Part shown: piece after piece, positions 32,628-42,141 of the stretch
Layout: each line of letters opens with the position of its first letter
Position numbering within the stretch: position 1 is the first letter of the stretch
From: Rhodoferax sp.
GTDB taxonomy: Bacteria > Pseudomonadota > Gammaproteobacteria > Burkholderiales > Burkholderiaceae_C
Reading direction: 5' to 3'
Length of the DNA: 64,000 bases
Assembly (NCBI GenBank): GCA_024235935.1
Contig: JACKLL010000005.1
Coordinates: forward strand, 62,001 to 126,000
Made by a program: the position numbers and the translations under genes
Notes under the pieces: model-generated
The model's input: the letters and a program-made list of their open reading frames with translations, nothing else
Database searches by the model: none
What the model was told of the DNA's origin: nothing

Positions 32628-33566
32628 ATGAAAACAGCCTCTTCCCTCCTGCTCGCAGCATCGCTCTGTGTTCCGCTGCTGGCCTCCGCCGCCGAGCCCG
32701 ACAGCTGTCGCACGGTGCGATTTGCCGATGTGGGCTGGACCGACATCACCGTCACGACCGCCGTGACCAGCAAGCTCTTGAACGCAATGGGCTACAAGAC
32801 CAAGACCAACCTGATCTCGGTGCCGGTGACCTACAAGTCGCTGGAGAACAAGGACATCGATGTGTTCCTGGGCAACTGGATGCCGACCATGGAAGGCGAC
32901 ATCAAGGCCTATCGTGAGAAGGGCAGCGTCGAGACGGTGCGTGCGAATCTCGAGGGCGCCAAGTACACACTGGCGGTCACGCAGGCCGCCTACGACGGGG
33001 GCCTGAAGACCTTTGCCGACATCGCCAAGTTTGGCAAGCAGCTCGACAACCGCATCTATGGCATCGAGCCGGGCAATGACGGCAACCGGCTGATCCAGGG
33101 CATGATCGACAAGAACCAGTTCGGCCTGGGCAAGTTCAAGGTGGTGGAGTCGAGCGAAGCCGGCATGCTGTCGCAGGTGCAACGCGCCGAGCGCCGCAAG
33201 AACTGGATCGTGTTCCTCGGCTGGGAACCGCATCCGATGAACAGCAGCTTCAAGATGAAATATCTCGAAGGCGGCGATGACGTGTTCGGCCCCAACCTGG
33301 GCGGCGCCACCATCTACACCAACGTGCGCAAGGGCTACGTGCAGGAGTGCGCGAACGTCGGCAAGCTGCTGACGAACCTGGTCTTCACCCTGGAGATGGA
33401 AAACAAGCTGATGGACGCGGTGCTCAACGGCAAGAAGAAGCCTGAGCAAGCGGCAACGGCATGGCTCAAGGCCAATCCCCAGGCGCTCGATGCCTGGCTT
33501 GACGGTGTGACCAGCACCGACGGCAAGCCGGCCATCGTGGCCGTGAAGGCGGCGCTGGCCAAGTAG
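32628..33566 (+). CDS. choX: Choline ABC transporter substrate-binding protein
   Basis: A 312-residue periplasmic choline receptor of the OpuAC family. Sec signal MKTASSLLLAASLCVPLLAS with cleavage near ASA-AE. Family features: VRFADVGWTDITVTTAVTSK, DVFLGNWMPTMEGDI (aromatic box Trp), YGIEPGNDGNRLIQGMI and NWIVFLGWEPHPMN. The start at 32628 follows AAGGAA. Downstream are permease, ATPase, betaine aldehyde dehydrogenase and choline dehydrogenase genes, supporting the ligand. A hairpin follows the stop codon. Confidence 0.92.
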   Translation: MKTASSLLLAASLCVPLLASAAEPDSCRTVRFADVGWTDITVTTAVTSKLLNAMGYKTKTNLISVPVTYKSLENKDIDVFLGNWMPTMEGDIKAYREKGSVETVRANLEGAKYTLAVTQAAYDGGLKTFADIAKFGKQLDNRIYGIEPGNDGNRLIQGMIDKNQFGLGKFKVVESSEAGMLSQVQRAERRKNWIVFLGWEPHPMNSSFKMKYLEGGDDVFGPNLGGATIYTNVRKGYVQECANVGKLLTNLVFTLEMENKLMDAVLNGKKKPEQAATAWLKANPQALDAWLDGVTSTDGKPAIVAVKAALAK

Positions 33567-33577
33567 GCCTTCTCCGC

Positions 33578-33599
33578 AGCGGGCTGCATGCGGCCCGCT
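33578..33599 (+). other. Intercistronic hairpin after choX
   Basis: AGCGGGC, eight-base loop, GCCCGCT. No T run follows. Hairpins after binding-protein genes often stabilise the upstream message so that more receptor than permease is made; that role is inferred. Confidence 0.55.
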
Positions 33600-33675
33600 T
33601 GGAATCCACGGCACGCCAGCTCCGGCTGTGTGCCATTTTTCGGCCCTTGCGCTGACTCCCACCTGATTCAAGGCC

Positions 33676-34509
33676 ATGCAGAAAATCCCTCTTGGCGATG
33701 CCATTGCCGAATTCGTCGACTGGCTGACGCTGCACGGCGCCGCCTACTTCGACGCATTCGCCGATGCGGTGGCCACTGCGATCAACGCGTTCACCGGCGC
33801 CTTGCTCTGGTTCCATCCCCTGGCCTTGATCGCCGTGTTCGGCCTGATCGCGCATGGCATCCAGCGCAAATGGACGCTGACGGTGTTTTGCGTGCTGTCG
33901 TTCCTGCTGATCCTGAATCTGGGTTATTGGCAGGAAACCCTCCAGACACTGGCGCAGGTGCTGTTCGCCACGCTGGTGTGCGTCGTCATCGGTGTGCCGC
34001 TGGGCATCTATGCGGCGCACAAGCCGCGCTTTTACACCGTGATGCAGCCGGTGCTGGACCTGATGCAGACCGTGCCGACCTTCGTCTACCTGATTCCGAC
34101 GCTGACGCTGTTCGGTCTTGGTGTGGTGCCGGGGCTGATCTCCACCGTGGTATTCGCCGTTGCCGCACCGATCCGGTTGACCTATCTCGGCATACGCGAT
34201 GTTCCCGCGGAACTGATGGATGCCGGCAAGGCCTTCGGCTGCTCACGCCGCCATCTGCTCACGCGGATCGAACTGCCCTATGCCATGCCGAGCATCTCGG
34301 CCGGCATCACGCAGTGCATCATGCTGTCGCTGTCGATGGTGGTGGTCGCTGCGCTGGTGGGTGCCGATGGTCTGGGCAAGCCCGTCGTGCGCGCCCTGAA
34401 CACCGCCGACATCGCGATGGGCTTCGAGGCCGGCCTGGCCATCGTGCTGCTCGCCATCATCCTCGACCGGGTCTGCAAGCAGCGCTCGGGCAAGGGAGGG
34501 GCGGCATGA
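33676..34509 (+). CDS. choW: Choline ABC transporter permease
   Basis: A 277-residue permease of the OpuAB/ProW family with about six to seven membrane helices. Motifs include VLDLMQTVPTFVYLIPTLTL and the EAA loop ELMDAGKAFGCSRRHLLTRI, then MVVVAALVGADGLGKPV. Its stop overlaps the start of a 20-codon ORF (ATGA) that precedes the ATPase gene. Confidence 0.92.
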   Translation: MQKIPLGDAIAEFVDWLTLHGAAYFDAFADAVATAINAFTGALLWFHPLALIAVFGLIAHGIQRKWTLTVFCVLSFLLILNLGYWQETLQTLAQVLFATLVCVVIGVPLGIYAAHKPRFYTVMQPVLDLMQTVPTFVYLIPTLTLFGLGVVPGLISTVVFAVAAPIRLTYLGIRDVPAELMDAGKAFGCSRRHLLTRIELPYAMPSISAGITQCIMLSLSMVVVAALVGADGLGKPVVRALNTADIAMGFEAGLAIVLLAIILDRVCKQRSGKGGAA

Positions 34510-34568
34510 GCGCCGCCGGGCCGCTCCCAAGGGCGAATTCCGCAATGCGCAGCATGGAGGATGCCTGA
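34506..34568 (+). CDS. Short ORF (20 aa) between permease and ATPase, copy 2
   Basis: The ORF encodes MSAAGPLPRANSAMRSMEDA. It begins inside the choW stop (ATGA) and ends in TGATG with the choV start, so it bridges the two genes by translation coupling. Fifty-seven of 63 bases equal copy 1 at 12579-12641, including a 32-base identical run, although choW/choV and the amino-acid permease/ATPase are unrelated at that level. GGAGGA inside its end is the ribosome site of choV. It could be a made peptide, a coupling device or a conserved RNA/DNA element. Confidence 0.5.
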   Translation: MSAAGPLPRANSAMRSMEDA

Positions 34569-35746
34569 TGAGTCTGATCCGTATCGAAGACGTGGACGTT
34601 GTCTTTTCGAAGTCGCCCAAGCCGGCGCTGGACCTGCTGGACCAGGGGCTGTCGCGCGACGAGATCTTCAAGAAGACCGGCCTGATCGTCGGCGTCGAGA
34701 AGGCCAACCTGGAGGTGCAACGCGGCGAGATCTGTGTGCTGATGGGCCTGTCCGGCTCCGGGAAATCCAGCCTGCTTCGCTGCATCAATGGCCTCAACAC
34801 CGTGAGCCGCGGACGGCTGCTGATCGCGCACGACGGCGCTGAGGTCGATATCGCCAGCTGCTCGGCCGCCACCTTGCAGGCCATGCGCACCCAGCGCATC
34901 GCGATGGTGTTCCAGAAATTCGCACTGATGCCTTGGCTGACCGTGGCCGAGAACGTCAGCCTGGGTCTCGAGATGCAGGGGCTGGCGCTGGGTGAGCGCC
35001 AGAAGCGCATCGACGACAAGCTGGAGCTCGTGGGCCTGTCCCAGTGGCGCGACAAGCGCCCGGACGCGCTTTCGGGTGGCATGCAGCAGCGCGTGGGCCT
35101 GGCGCGGGCGCTGGCCATGGATGCCGACATCCTGCTGATGGACGAGCCGTTCTCGGCACTTGATCCGCTGATCCGGCAGGGTCTGCAGGATGAACTGCTG
35201 GAGCTGCAGCGCAAGCTGAGCATGACCATCGTCTTCGTCAGCCACGACCTCGATGAGGCGCTCAAGCTGGGCAACAACATCGTCATCATGAAAGACGGCA
35301 AGATCGTGCAGCACAGCAAGCCGGAAGATATCGTGCTCAACCCTGCCAACGATTACGTGCGGGCCTTCGTGGCCCACACCAACCCGCTCAACGTGCTGCG
35401 CGGGCGCAGCCTGATGCGGCCACTGGCCGAATGCGAGCAGCGCGACGGCGAGACCTGCCTCGATGGCCAGACCGACATCTGGTTGCGCCTGGACGGCCAG
35501 GGTGCGCTACAGGGCGCACGCCGCGGTGCCGATGCCTTGCCGCTGCAGCGCTGGTCGCTGGGAGAGGAGATCGAAACCTTGCAGGCCGGTCCCACCATGG
35601 TGGATGCCGACATCGGCATGCGCGATGCCTTGCATATTCGCTACCAGACCGGTCAGAAGCTGGTGCTCAGCGAGGGCGATCGTCCGATCGGCATACTCGG
35701 CGACCGCGAGCTGTACCACGCCTTGCTGGGCAAGGCCATGGGCTGA
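34568..35746 (+). CDS. choV: Choline ABC transporter ATPase
   Basis: A 392-residue ATPase of the ProV/OpuAA class: an N-terminal extension ([20 protein letters not shown]) typical of choline and betaine transporters, Walker [10 protein letters not shown], signature [16 protein letters not shown], Walker [14 protein letters not shown] and switch His in [10 protein letters not shown]. The C-terminal 130 residues form a degenerate CBS-like region. The gene is coupled to the short ORF upstream and is followed 68 bases later by betB. Confidence 0.93.
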   Translation: MSLIRIEDVDVVFSKSPKPALDLLDQGLSRDEIFKKTGLIVGVEKANLEVQRGEICVLMGLSGSGKSSLLRCINGLNTVSRGRLLIAHDGAEVDIASCSAATLQAMRTQRIAMVFQKFALMPWLTVAENVSLGLEMQGLALGERQKRIDDKLELVGLSQWRDKRPDALSGGMQQRVGLARALAMDADILLMDEPFSALDPLIRQGLQDELLELQRKLSMTIVFVSHDLDEALKLGNNIVIMKDGKIVQHSKPEDIVLNPANDYVRAFVAHTNPLNVLRGRSLMRPLAECEQRDGETCLDGQTDIWLRLDGQGALQGARRGADALPLQRWSLGEEIETLQAGPTMVDADIGMRDALHIRYQTGQKLVLSEGDRPIGILGDRELYHALLGKAMG

Positions 35747-35814
35747 AAGCCCCCGTCGCGGTCGGCCGGAACCGGTCGACCGCGCCTCGTATTCTTGAAC
35801 CTTGGAGGCACTGC

Positions 35815-37287
35815 ATGCCTGCTATTGCTTTGCAACAACTTTTTATCGGTGGCGCCCGCGTGGACGCCACCAGCGGTGAGACCTTCACCACCGTGAATCC
35901 GGCCAATGGCGCGGTGCTGGCCCAGGTGCAGAGCGCCTCGCGCCAGGACGTGGATACGGCGGTGGCCAGTGCCCGGGCCGGCCAGCGCGTCTGGGCCGGC
36001 TTCACCGCCATGCAGCGCTCGCGCGTCCTGCGCCGCGCGGTCGAGATCCTGCGCGCACGCAACGACGAACTGGCTGACCTGGAGACGCTGGATACCGGCA
36101 AGCCGCGCTCCGAAACGCGCGCCGTCGATATCGTGACCGGCGCAGACGTGCTCGAGTACTACGCCGGCCTGGCCACCGCGATCGAAGGCATGCAGGTGCC
36201 GCTGCGCGAGAGTTCCTTTGTCTACACGCGGCGCGAACCCCTGGGCGTCGTGGCCGGCATCGGCGCCTGGAACTACCCGATCCAGATCGCCTTGTGGAAG
36301 TCGGCGCCGGCGCTGGCCGCCGGCAACGCGATGATCTTCAAGCCCAGCGAGGTCACGCCCTTGACCGCGTTGAAGCTGGCAGAGATCTACACCGAGGCCG
36401 GCTTGCCCGATGGCGTGTTCAACGTGCTCAATGGCAGCGGTGCGACCGTCGGCGCCTGGTTGACCGAACATCCCGGCATCGAGAAGATCTCGTTCACCGG
36501 CGGCACTGTCACGGGCAAGAAGGTGATGGCGAGCGCCTCGGGCTCGACGCTCAAGGATGTGACCATGGAACTCGGCGGAAAGTCGCCGCTGATCGTGTTC
36601 GCCGATGCCGACCTGGACCGTGCGGCCGACATCGCGATGATGGCCAATTTCTACAGCTCGGGCCAGGTGTGTACCAATGGCACACGCGTGTTCGTGCACC
36701 GGTCGATCCAGCCCGCATTCGAGGCCCGGCTGCTGGAGCGGGTAGGGCGCATCCGCATGGGCGACCCGCAGCATCCCGACACCAACTTCGGGCCGCTGGT
36801 GAGCCTGGCCCATATGGAAAAGGTGCTCGGCTACATCGCCACGGGCAAGGCCGAAGGCGCCCGGCTGCTGGCCGGTGGTGCCCGTGCCACCGATGGTGCG
36901 CTGGCGCAGGGCGCATTCGTCGAGCCGACCGTGTTCACCGATTGCGCGGACCACATGAAGATCGTGCAGGAGGAGATCTTCGGGCCGGTGATGGCCGTTC
37001 TCGGGTTCGACACGGAAGACGAGGTCGTGCGCCGCGCCAACGACACGTGCTATGGCCTGGCAGCCGGTCTGGTCACGAATGACCTGAACCGGGCGCACCG
37101 CGTCATCCACCAGCTGCAGGCCGGTATCTGCTGGATCAACACCTGGGGCGAGTCGGCGGCGGAAATGCCGGTGGGCGGCTACAAGCAGTCGGGCGTGGGC
37201 CGCGAAAACGGCCTGGACACCTTGCGCGCCTACACGCGCTGCAAGTCCATCCAGCTGGAAATGGGCGCCTACACCTCGGTGTTCTGA
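35815..37287 (+). CDS. betB: Betaine aldehyde dehydrogenase
   Basis: A 490-residue NAD(P)-dependent aldehyde dehydrogenase, the length of E. coli BetB. Catalytic Glu252 (MELGGKSP) and Cys286 ([13 protein letters not shown]) fall at the BetB positions; the cofactor loop [13 protein letters not shown] and the C-terminal [15 protein letters not shown] are intact. It oxidises betaine aldehyde to glycine betaine. The start at 35815 follows TTGGAGG. It sits between the choline importer and choline dehydrogenase. Confidence 0.95.
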   Translation: MPAIALQQLFIGGARVDATSGETFTTVNPANGAVLAQVQSASRQDVDTAVASARAGQRVWAGFTAMQRSRVLRRAVEILRARNDELADLETLDTGKPRSETRAVDIVTGADVLEYYAGLATAIEGMQVPLRESSFVYTRREPLGVVAGIGAWNYPIQIALWKSAPALAAGNAMIFKPSEVTPLTALKLAEIYTEAGLPDGVFNVLNGSGATVGAWLTEHPGIEKISFTGGTVTGKKVMASASGSTLKDVTMELGGKSPLIVFADADLDRAADIAMMANFYSSGQVCTNGTRVFVHRSIQPAFEARLLERVGRIRMGDPQHPDTNFGPLVSLAHMEKVLGYIATGKAEGARLLAGGARATDGALAQGAFVEPTVFTDCADHMKIVQEEIFGPVMAVLGFDTEDEVVRRANDTCYGLAAGLVTNDLNRAHRVIHQLQAGICWINTWGESAAEMPVGGYKQSGVGRENGLDTLRAYTRCKSIQLEMGAYTSVF

Positions 37288-37317
37288 GCCGACAGAGAAA
37301 AGAAAGCACGACGGGAC

Positions 37318-38988
37318 ATGCAGACAAGGGAATTCGATTACATCGTCATCGGCGCGGGTTCGGCGGGCAATGTGCTGGCCACGCGGCTGACCGAGGACGC
37401 CGGGGTGCGCGTGCTATTGCTGGAGGCAGGAGGTCCCGACTACCGGCTGGACTTCCGCACCCAGATGCCGGCTGCGCTGGCCTATCCGCTGCAGGGCCGG
37501 CGCTACAACTGGGCCTACGAAACCGAACCAGAACCCCACATGGGCAACCGCCGCATGGAGTGCGGCCGCGGCAAGGGGTTGGGGGGCTCGTCGCTGATCA
37601 ACGGCATGTGCTACATCCGTGGCAATGCGATGGACTACGACAGCTGGTCCACACGCCCGGGTCTGGAAAACTGGTCCTACCTGGACTGCCTGCCGTATTT
37701 CCGCAAGGCCGAGACGCGCGACATCGGCGCCAACGACTACCACGGCGACAGCGGACCGGTGAGCGTGACCACGCCCAAGACCGGCAACAGCGTGCTGTTC
37801 CAGGCCATGGTGGAGGCGGGCGTGCAGGCGGGATATCCGCGCACCGACGATCTGAACGGCTACCAGCAGGAGGGCTTCGGCCCGATGGACCGCACCACCA
37901 CACCGCAGGGGCGCCGTGCCAGCACGGCGCGCGGCTATCTCGACCAGGCCCGGCAGCGGCCCAACCTGCGCATCGTCACGCACGCATTGACCGACCGCAT
38001 CCTGTTCTCGGGCAAGCGCGCGGTTGGCGTGTCCTACCTGCAGGGCGGTCAGACCCATACCGCGCATGCCGCGCGCGAGGTGCTGCTGTGCTCCGGCGCC
38101 ATCGCATCGCCGCAGATCCTGCAGCGCTCTGGTGTCGGTCCGGCAGCGCTGTTGCGCGGGCTGGACATCGACGTCGTGCACGACCTTCCCGGTGTCGGCG
38201 CCAACCTGCAGGACCATCTGGAGGTTTACCAGCAATACGAGTGTCTGCAACCGGTGTCGCTGGTGGGGGCCCTGAAATGGTGGAACCAGCCGGCCATCGG
38301 TGCCGAGTGGCTGTTCCTGGGCAGCGGCGTCGGCGCCAGCAACCAGTTCGAGGCTGGCGGCTTCATCCGCAGCTCGGAGGCCTTCGCCTGGCCCAACATC
38401 CAGTACCACTTCCTGCCGGTGGCCATCAACTACAACGGCAGCAATCCGATCAAGGTGCACGGCTTTCAGGCGCACATGGGATCGATGCGTTCGCCCAGCC
38501 GGGGCCGCGTGCAGCTGCGCTCGAAAGATCCGCACCAGCATCCGAGCATCCTGTTCAACTACATGTCGACCGAGCAGGACTGGTCCGAGTTTCGCGCCGG
38601 TATCCGCATCACCCGCGAGATCATGCGCCAGCCGGCGCTCAGCGCCTACGCGGGTCGGGAGATCACGCCGGGCGAAGCTGCGCAAAGCGACGCGGAACTC
38701 GACGCCTTCGTGCGCCAGCGTGCCGAGACGGCCTACCATCCATGCGGGACCAATGCGATGGGCATGGATGACATGGCAGTGGTGGACGGCGCGGGCCGGG
38801 TCCACGGCATGGAAGGCCTGCGCGTGGTGGACGCGTCCATCATGCCGGAGATCGTGACCGGTAACCTGAATGCGCCGACGATCATGATGGCCGAGAAGAT
38901 TGCCGATCAGATCCGCGGACGCGTGCCTTTGCCGCGCTCGAACGCGTCGTACTTTGTGGCCGGTGACCAGGCGGCGCGGCGCGTCTGA
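37318..38988 (+). CDS. betA: Choline dehydrogenase (GMC oxidoreductase)
   Basis: A 556-residue FAD enzyme of the GMC family. FAD motif [14 protein letters not shown] near residues 11-24, [20 protein letters not shown] (GMC signature), [16 protein letters not shown] (second signature) and the catalytic His region [15 protein letters not shown] near residue 475. It oxidises choline to betaine aldehyde at the membrane. It starts 30 bases after betB. Confidence 0.95.
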   Translation: MQTREFDYIVIGAGSAGNVLATRLTEDAGVRVLLLEAGGPDYRLDFRTQMPAALAYPLQGRRYNWAYETEPEPHMGNRRMECGRGKGLGGSSLINGMCYIRGNAMDYDSWSTRPGLENWSYLDCLPYFRKAETRDIGANDYHGDSGPVSVTTPKTGNSVLFQAMVEAGVQAGYPRTDDLNGYQQEGFGPMDRTTTPQGRRASTARGYLDQARQRPNLRIVTHALTDRILFSGKRAVGVSYLQGGQTHTAHAAREVLLCSGAIASPQILQRSGVGPAALLRGLDIDVVHDLPGVGANLQDHLEVYQQYECLQPVSLVGALKWWNQPAIGAEWLFLGSGVGASNQFEAGGFIRSSEAFAWPNIQYHFLPVAINYNGSNPIKVHGFQAHMGSMRSPSRGRVQLRSKDPHQHPSILFNYMSTEQDWSEFRAGIRITREIMRQPALSAYAGREITPGEAAQSDAELDAFVRQRAETAYHPCGTNAMGMDDMAVVDGAGRVHGMEGLRVVDASIMPEIVTGNLNAPTIMMAEKIADQIRGRVPLPRSNASYFVAGDQAARRV

Positions 38989-39229
38989 GTCCAATTGGCC
39001 GGGTCCACGTGGCGGCAATGCCCTCACGTACAGACCCAAGCAGATAAAATTTGGCGCTGCAAGATCGGGCCGCCAGCGCGCACGTGACGCCTGCACCGGT
39101 TGCCGGTCGGGTTTTCAGGCTGCCGCTACGCGCTGACAACGGTCCCGGACCGCTCCGGGTGCTTTCTTTCTCATTTCTGCATGGGCTGCCGGTTGCGACG
39201 CAATCGGCAGCGATGCCATTGGTTATCTC

Positions 39230-40705
39230 ATGAAATCCCTGCATGGTGAATGGTTCTCGAATGTCCGCAATGACCTGTTGGCGGGCATGGTGGTGGCGCT
39301 GGCGCTGATTCCCGAGGCGATTGCGTTTTCCATCATTGCCGGCGTCGACCCCAAGGTCGGCCTGTATGCCTCGTTCAGCATTGCCGTGGTGATTGCCTTC
39401 GTCGGCGGGCGCCCGGGCATGATCTCGGCCGCCACCGGTGCCATGGCGCTGGTGATGGTCACGCTGGTCAAGGAGCATGGCCTGCAATACCTGCTGGCCG
39501 CCACCGTGCTGACCGGCATATTTCAGATCATTGCCGGCTGGGTGCGGCTGGGCGTACTGATGCGCTTCGTGTCGCGTTCGGTCGTGACCGGTTTCGTCAA
39601 TGCCCTGGCGATCCTGATCTTCCTGGCGCAGATGCCCGAGCTGATCGGTGTCAGCTGGCATGTCTACGCGATGACGGCCGCGGGTCTGGGCATCATCTAC
39701 CTGTTCCCGTACCTCACCCGGGCCGTGCCGTCGCCGCTGGTCACCATCGTGGTGCTGACCGTCGTCGCGCTCTTGCTCAAGCTCGACATTCGCACCGTCG
39801 GCGACATGGGCGCCTTGCCCGACAGCCTTCCGGTGTTCCTGATTCCCGACATCCCGCTGAACGTCGAAACCCTGAAGATCATCCTGCCGTATTCGCTGAC
39901 CCTGATGGTGGTCGGCCTGCTCGAGTCCCTGATGACGGCCACCATCGTCGATGACCTGACCGACACCCGAAGCGACAAGAACCGCGAATGCGTGGGCCAG
40001 GGTGTTGCCAACATTGCGACCGGTTTCATCGGCGGCATGGCCGGTTGCGCCATGATCGGCCAGTCGGTCATCAATGTGAAGTCAGGTGGCCGTGGCCGGC
40101 TGTCGACGCTGGCGGCGGGCCTGTTCCTGCTGATTCTGGTGGTATTTCTGGGGGACTGGGTGCGCCAGATTCCGATGGCAGCGCTGGTGGCCGTGATGAT
40201 CATGGTCTCCATCGGCACCTTCAACTGGGCCTCGTTTCGCAACCTGCGCGACCATCCGCCAAGCTCCAGCGTCGTGATGGTGGCTACGGTTGTGGTGACG
40301 GTGGCGACCCATGACCTGGCCAAGGGCGTGCTGACGGGCGTGCTGCTGTCGGGCTTTTTCTTTGCCCACAAGGTCGGACAGATTCTGCGGGTCGGCTCGC
40401 TGGCCGAGGACGAAGGTCGCCAGCGCACCTACCGCGTGACCGGTCAGGTCTTCTTTGCCACGGCGGACCGCTTCGTCAACGCCTTCGACTTCAAGGAAGT
40501 CATCGAGCGCGTGCGCATCGACGTCAGCCGGGCGCATTTCTGGGACATCACCGCGGTCAGCGCGCTGGACAAGGTGGTGCTGAAGTTTCGCCGCGAAGGC
40601 TGCGAGGTCGAGATCATCGGCCTGAACGAAGCCAGTGCCACCATGGTGGACAAGTTCGGTGTGCACGACAAGGACGGCGCAGGCGATCTGCTGCTGGACC
40701 ACTGA
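39230..40705 (+). CDS. SulP-family anion transporter with STAS domain
   Basis: A 491-residue transporter with about ten to twelve membrane helices, the SulP entry motif [24 protein letters not shown] split over residues 18-41, a middle [21 protein letters not shown] segment and a C-terminal STAS domain from about 405 ([29 protein letters not shown]). Substrate may be sulfate, bicarbonate or a carboxylate; the sequence alone does not decide. It is followed 15 bases later by a universal stress protein, a frequent pairing. Confidence 0.92.
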   Translation: MKSLHGEWFSNVRNDLLAGMVVALALIPEAIAFSIIAGVDPKVGLYASFSIAVVIAFVGGRPGMISAATGAMALVMVTLVKEHGLQYLLAATVLTGIFQIIAGWVRLGVLMRFVSRSVVTGFVNALAILIFLAQMPELIGVSWHVYAMTAAGLGIIYLFPYLTRAVPSPLVTIVVLTVVALLLKLDIRTVGDMGALPDSLPVFLIPDIPLNVETLKIILPYSLTLMVVGLLESLMTATIVDDLTDTRSDKNRECVGQGVANIATGFIGGMAGCAMIGQSVINVKSGGRGRLSTLAAGLFLLILVVFLGDWVRQIPMAALVAVMIMVSIGTFNWASFRNLRDHPPSSSVVMVATVVVTVATHDLAKGVLTGVLLSGFFFAHKVGQILRVGSLAEDEGRQRTYRVTGQVFFATADRFVNAFDFKEVIERVRIDVSRAHFWDITAVSALDKVVLKFRREGCEVEIIGLNEASATMVDKFGVHDKDGAGDLLLDH

Positions 40706-40720
40706 CAAGGCGGCAATCCC

Positions 40721-41584
40721 ATGAAAATCGAAAACAAGGTTCTCGCCTGCGTCGACCAGTCGCCGTTTGCCGATCACGTTGGCGACTATGCCGCCTGGGC
40801 TGCAGTGCGCATGGATGCGCCACTGGAGTTGTTGCATGTGATCGAGCGGCATCCGGAGATCGGTGACACCCGGGATCACAGCGGGGCGTTGACACCAAAT
40901 GCCCAGGAGCACTTGTTGAGCGAGTTGTCCGAGCAGGACGAGATGTATACACGGCGCTCCCGCGAACAGGGGCGGGTGTTCCTGAATCGGCTGCGCGAGC
41001 GTGCCCTTGCGGCCGGTGTGGCCTCGGTGGACATGCGCCAGCGCCATGGCCATCTGGATGAAACCCTGCGTGACTGGGAGCCCGGTGTACGCCTGTTCGT
41101 GCTTGGGCGCCACGGTCAGTCCGGTGCGGCCGGTGGCCAGGACATGGGGAGTAACGTGGAGCGTGTGGTGCGGATGCTGCAGCGCCCGGTGCTGACGGTG
41201 ACCGAGGGTTTCAAGCCGCCACAACGCGTCTTGATCGCGTTCGACGGCAGTGCCCTGACGCGCCGCGGGGTGCAGATGGTCGCCGACAGCCCGCTGTTGC
41301 GCGGCCTGCCGATCACGCTGCAGATGGCGGGCAAGCTGCGTCAGGACGGGCCCCGCGAAATCAGCTGGGCGGCTGAAACCTTGACGGCCGCCGGCTTCGA
41401 CGTGCGCCAGTCGATCCGGGACGGCGAGGCCGAGAAGGTCATCCTGGAGACCATTGCAGCCGAGGATGTCGATCTGCTGGTCATGGGCGCCTACAGCCAT
41501 GCGCGCTGGCGCAGCCTGTTGTTCGGCAGCCGGACCGACACCTTGCTGCGCGCAGTGCGCATTCCCGCGCTACTATTGCGCTGA
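40721..41584 (+). CDS. Universal stress protein, tandem UspA domains
   Basis: A 287-residue protein of two UspA-like domains: domain 1 begins KVLACVDQSPFADHVGDYAAW, domain 2 begins PQRVLIAFDGSALTRRGVQM and ends VMGAYSHARWRSLLFGSRTD, a good nucleotide-binding G-x2-G-x9-G(S/T)-like loop. Domain 1 loop (LGRHGQSGAAGG) is degenerate. Probably co-transcribed with the SulP gene and possibly regulating it. Confidence 0.9.
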   Translation: MKIENKVLACVDQSPFADHVGDYAAWAAVRMDAPLELLHVIERHPEIGDTRDHSGALTPNAQEHLLSELSEQDEMYTRRSREQGRVFLNRLRERALAAGVASVDMRQRHGHLDETLRDWEPGVRLFVLGRHGQSGAAGGQDMGSNVERVVRMLQRPVLTVTEGFKPPQRVLIAFDGSALTRRGVQMVADSPLLRGLPITLQMAGKLRQDGPREISWAAETLTAAGFDVRQSIRDGEAEKVILETIAAEDVDLLVMGAYSHARWRSLLFGSRTDTLLRAVRIPALLLR

Positions 41585-41601
41585 TATTCCCGGGAGCCTC
41601 C

Positions 41602-42141
41602 ATGCGGTCTGCCCTTCTCGTCATCGACGTCCAGCGTGCCCTGTGCGAGGGCGAACAGGCTTCGCATGCGGCGCAGCAGACCGTGGAGCGCATCAACCAG
41701 GCAGCGGCTGCGGCGCGCGCGGCTGGCGCCGTGGTGGTCTACATCCAGCACGAAACGGCGACCGGACCATTTGCCCGGGGCAGCGACAGCTGGCAGCTTG
41801 CCGCCGACCTGGCGCGGCAGCCGGGTGACCCTGTCGTGCACAAGACCACACCGGATGCGTTTCAGCAAACCGGGCTGCAGGCGTTGCTCGACAGCCTGGG
41901 TGTGACCGAGCTGGTGATCTGCGGCATGCAGACCGAGTTCTGTGTCGACACCACCACCCGGCGTGCCGCTGCGCTGGGCTATCCGGTGGTACTGCTGTCG
42001 GACGGGCACTCGACCAACGACAAACCGCACATGGCGGCGGTCGACATCATCCGCCACCACAACCATACGCTTCCCAACATCACCAGCTTTGGTCCGGTGA
42101 TACGGGCCTGCACCACGGCCGGGCTGCGTTACGCTGCCTAG
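41602..42141 (+). CDS. Isochorismatase-fold cysteine hydrolase, short form
   Basis: A 179-residue enzyme with a minimal fold: Asp9 (LLVIDVQRAL), Lys81 (VVHKTTPDAF) and Cys114 (MQTEFCVDTTTRRAAALGY), spacing 33. It resembles the YcaC/nicotinamidase-like hydrolases of unknown substrate. The stop overlaps the convergent MmgE/PrpD gene by four bases (CTAG region). It is one of five enzymes of this superfamily in the window. Confidence 0.85.
   Translation: MRSALLVIDVQRALCEGEQASHAAQQTVERINQAAAAARAAGAVVVYIQHETATGPFARGSDSWQLAADLARQPGDPVVHKTTPDAFQQTGLQALLDSLGVTELVICGMQTEFCVDTTTRRAAALGYPVVLLSDGHSTNDKPHMAAVDIIRHHNHTLPNITSFGPVIRACTTAGLRYAA

Noticed and set aside
32293..32631. A 112-codon forward frame upstream of choX
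   Set aside because: No ribosome site, no family resemblance, unusual composition, and it covers hairpins and a probable operator.
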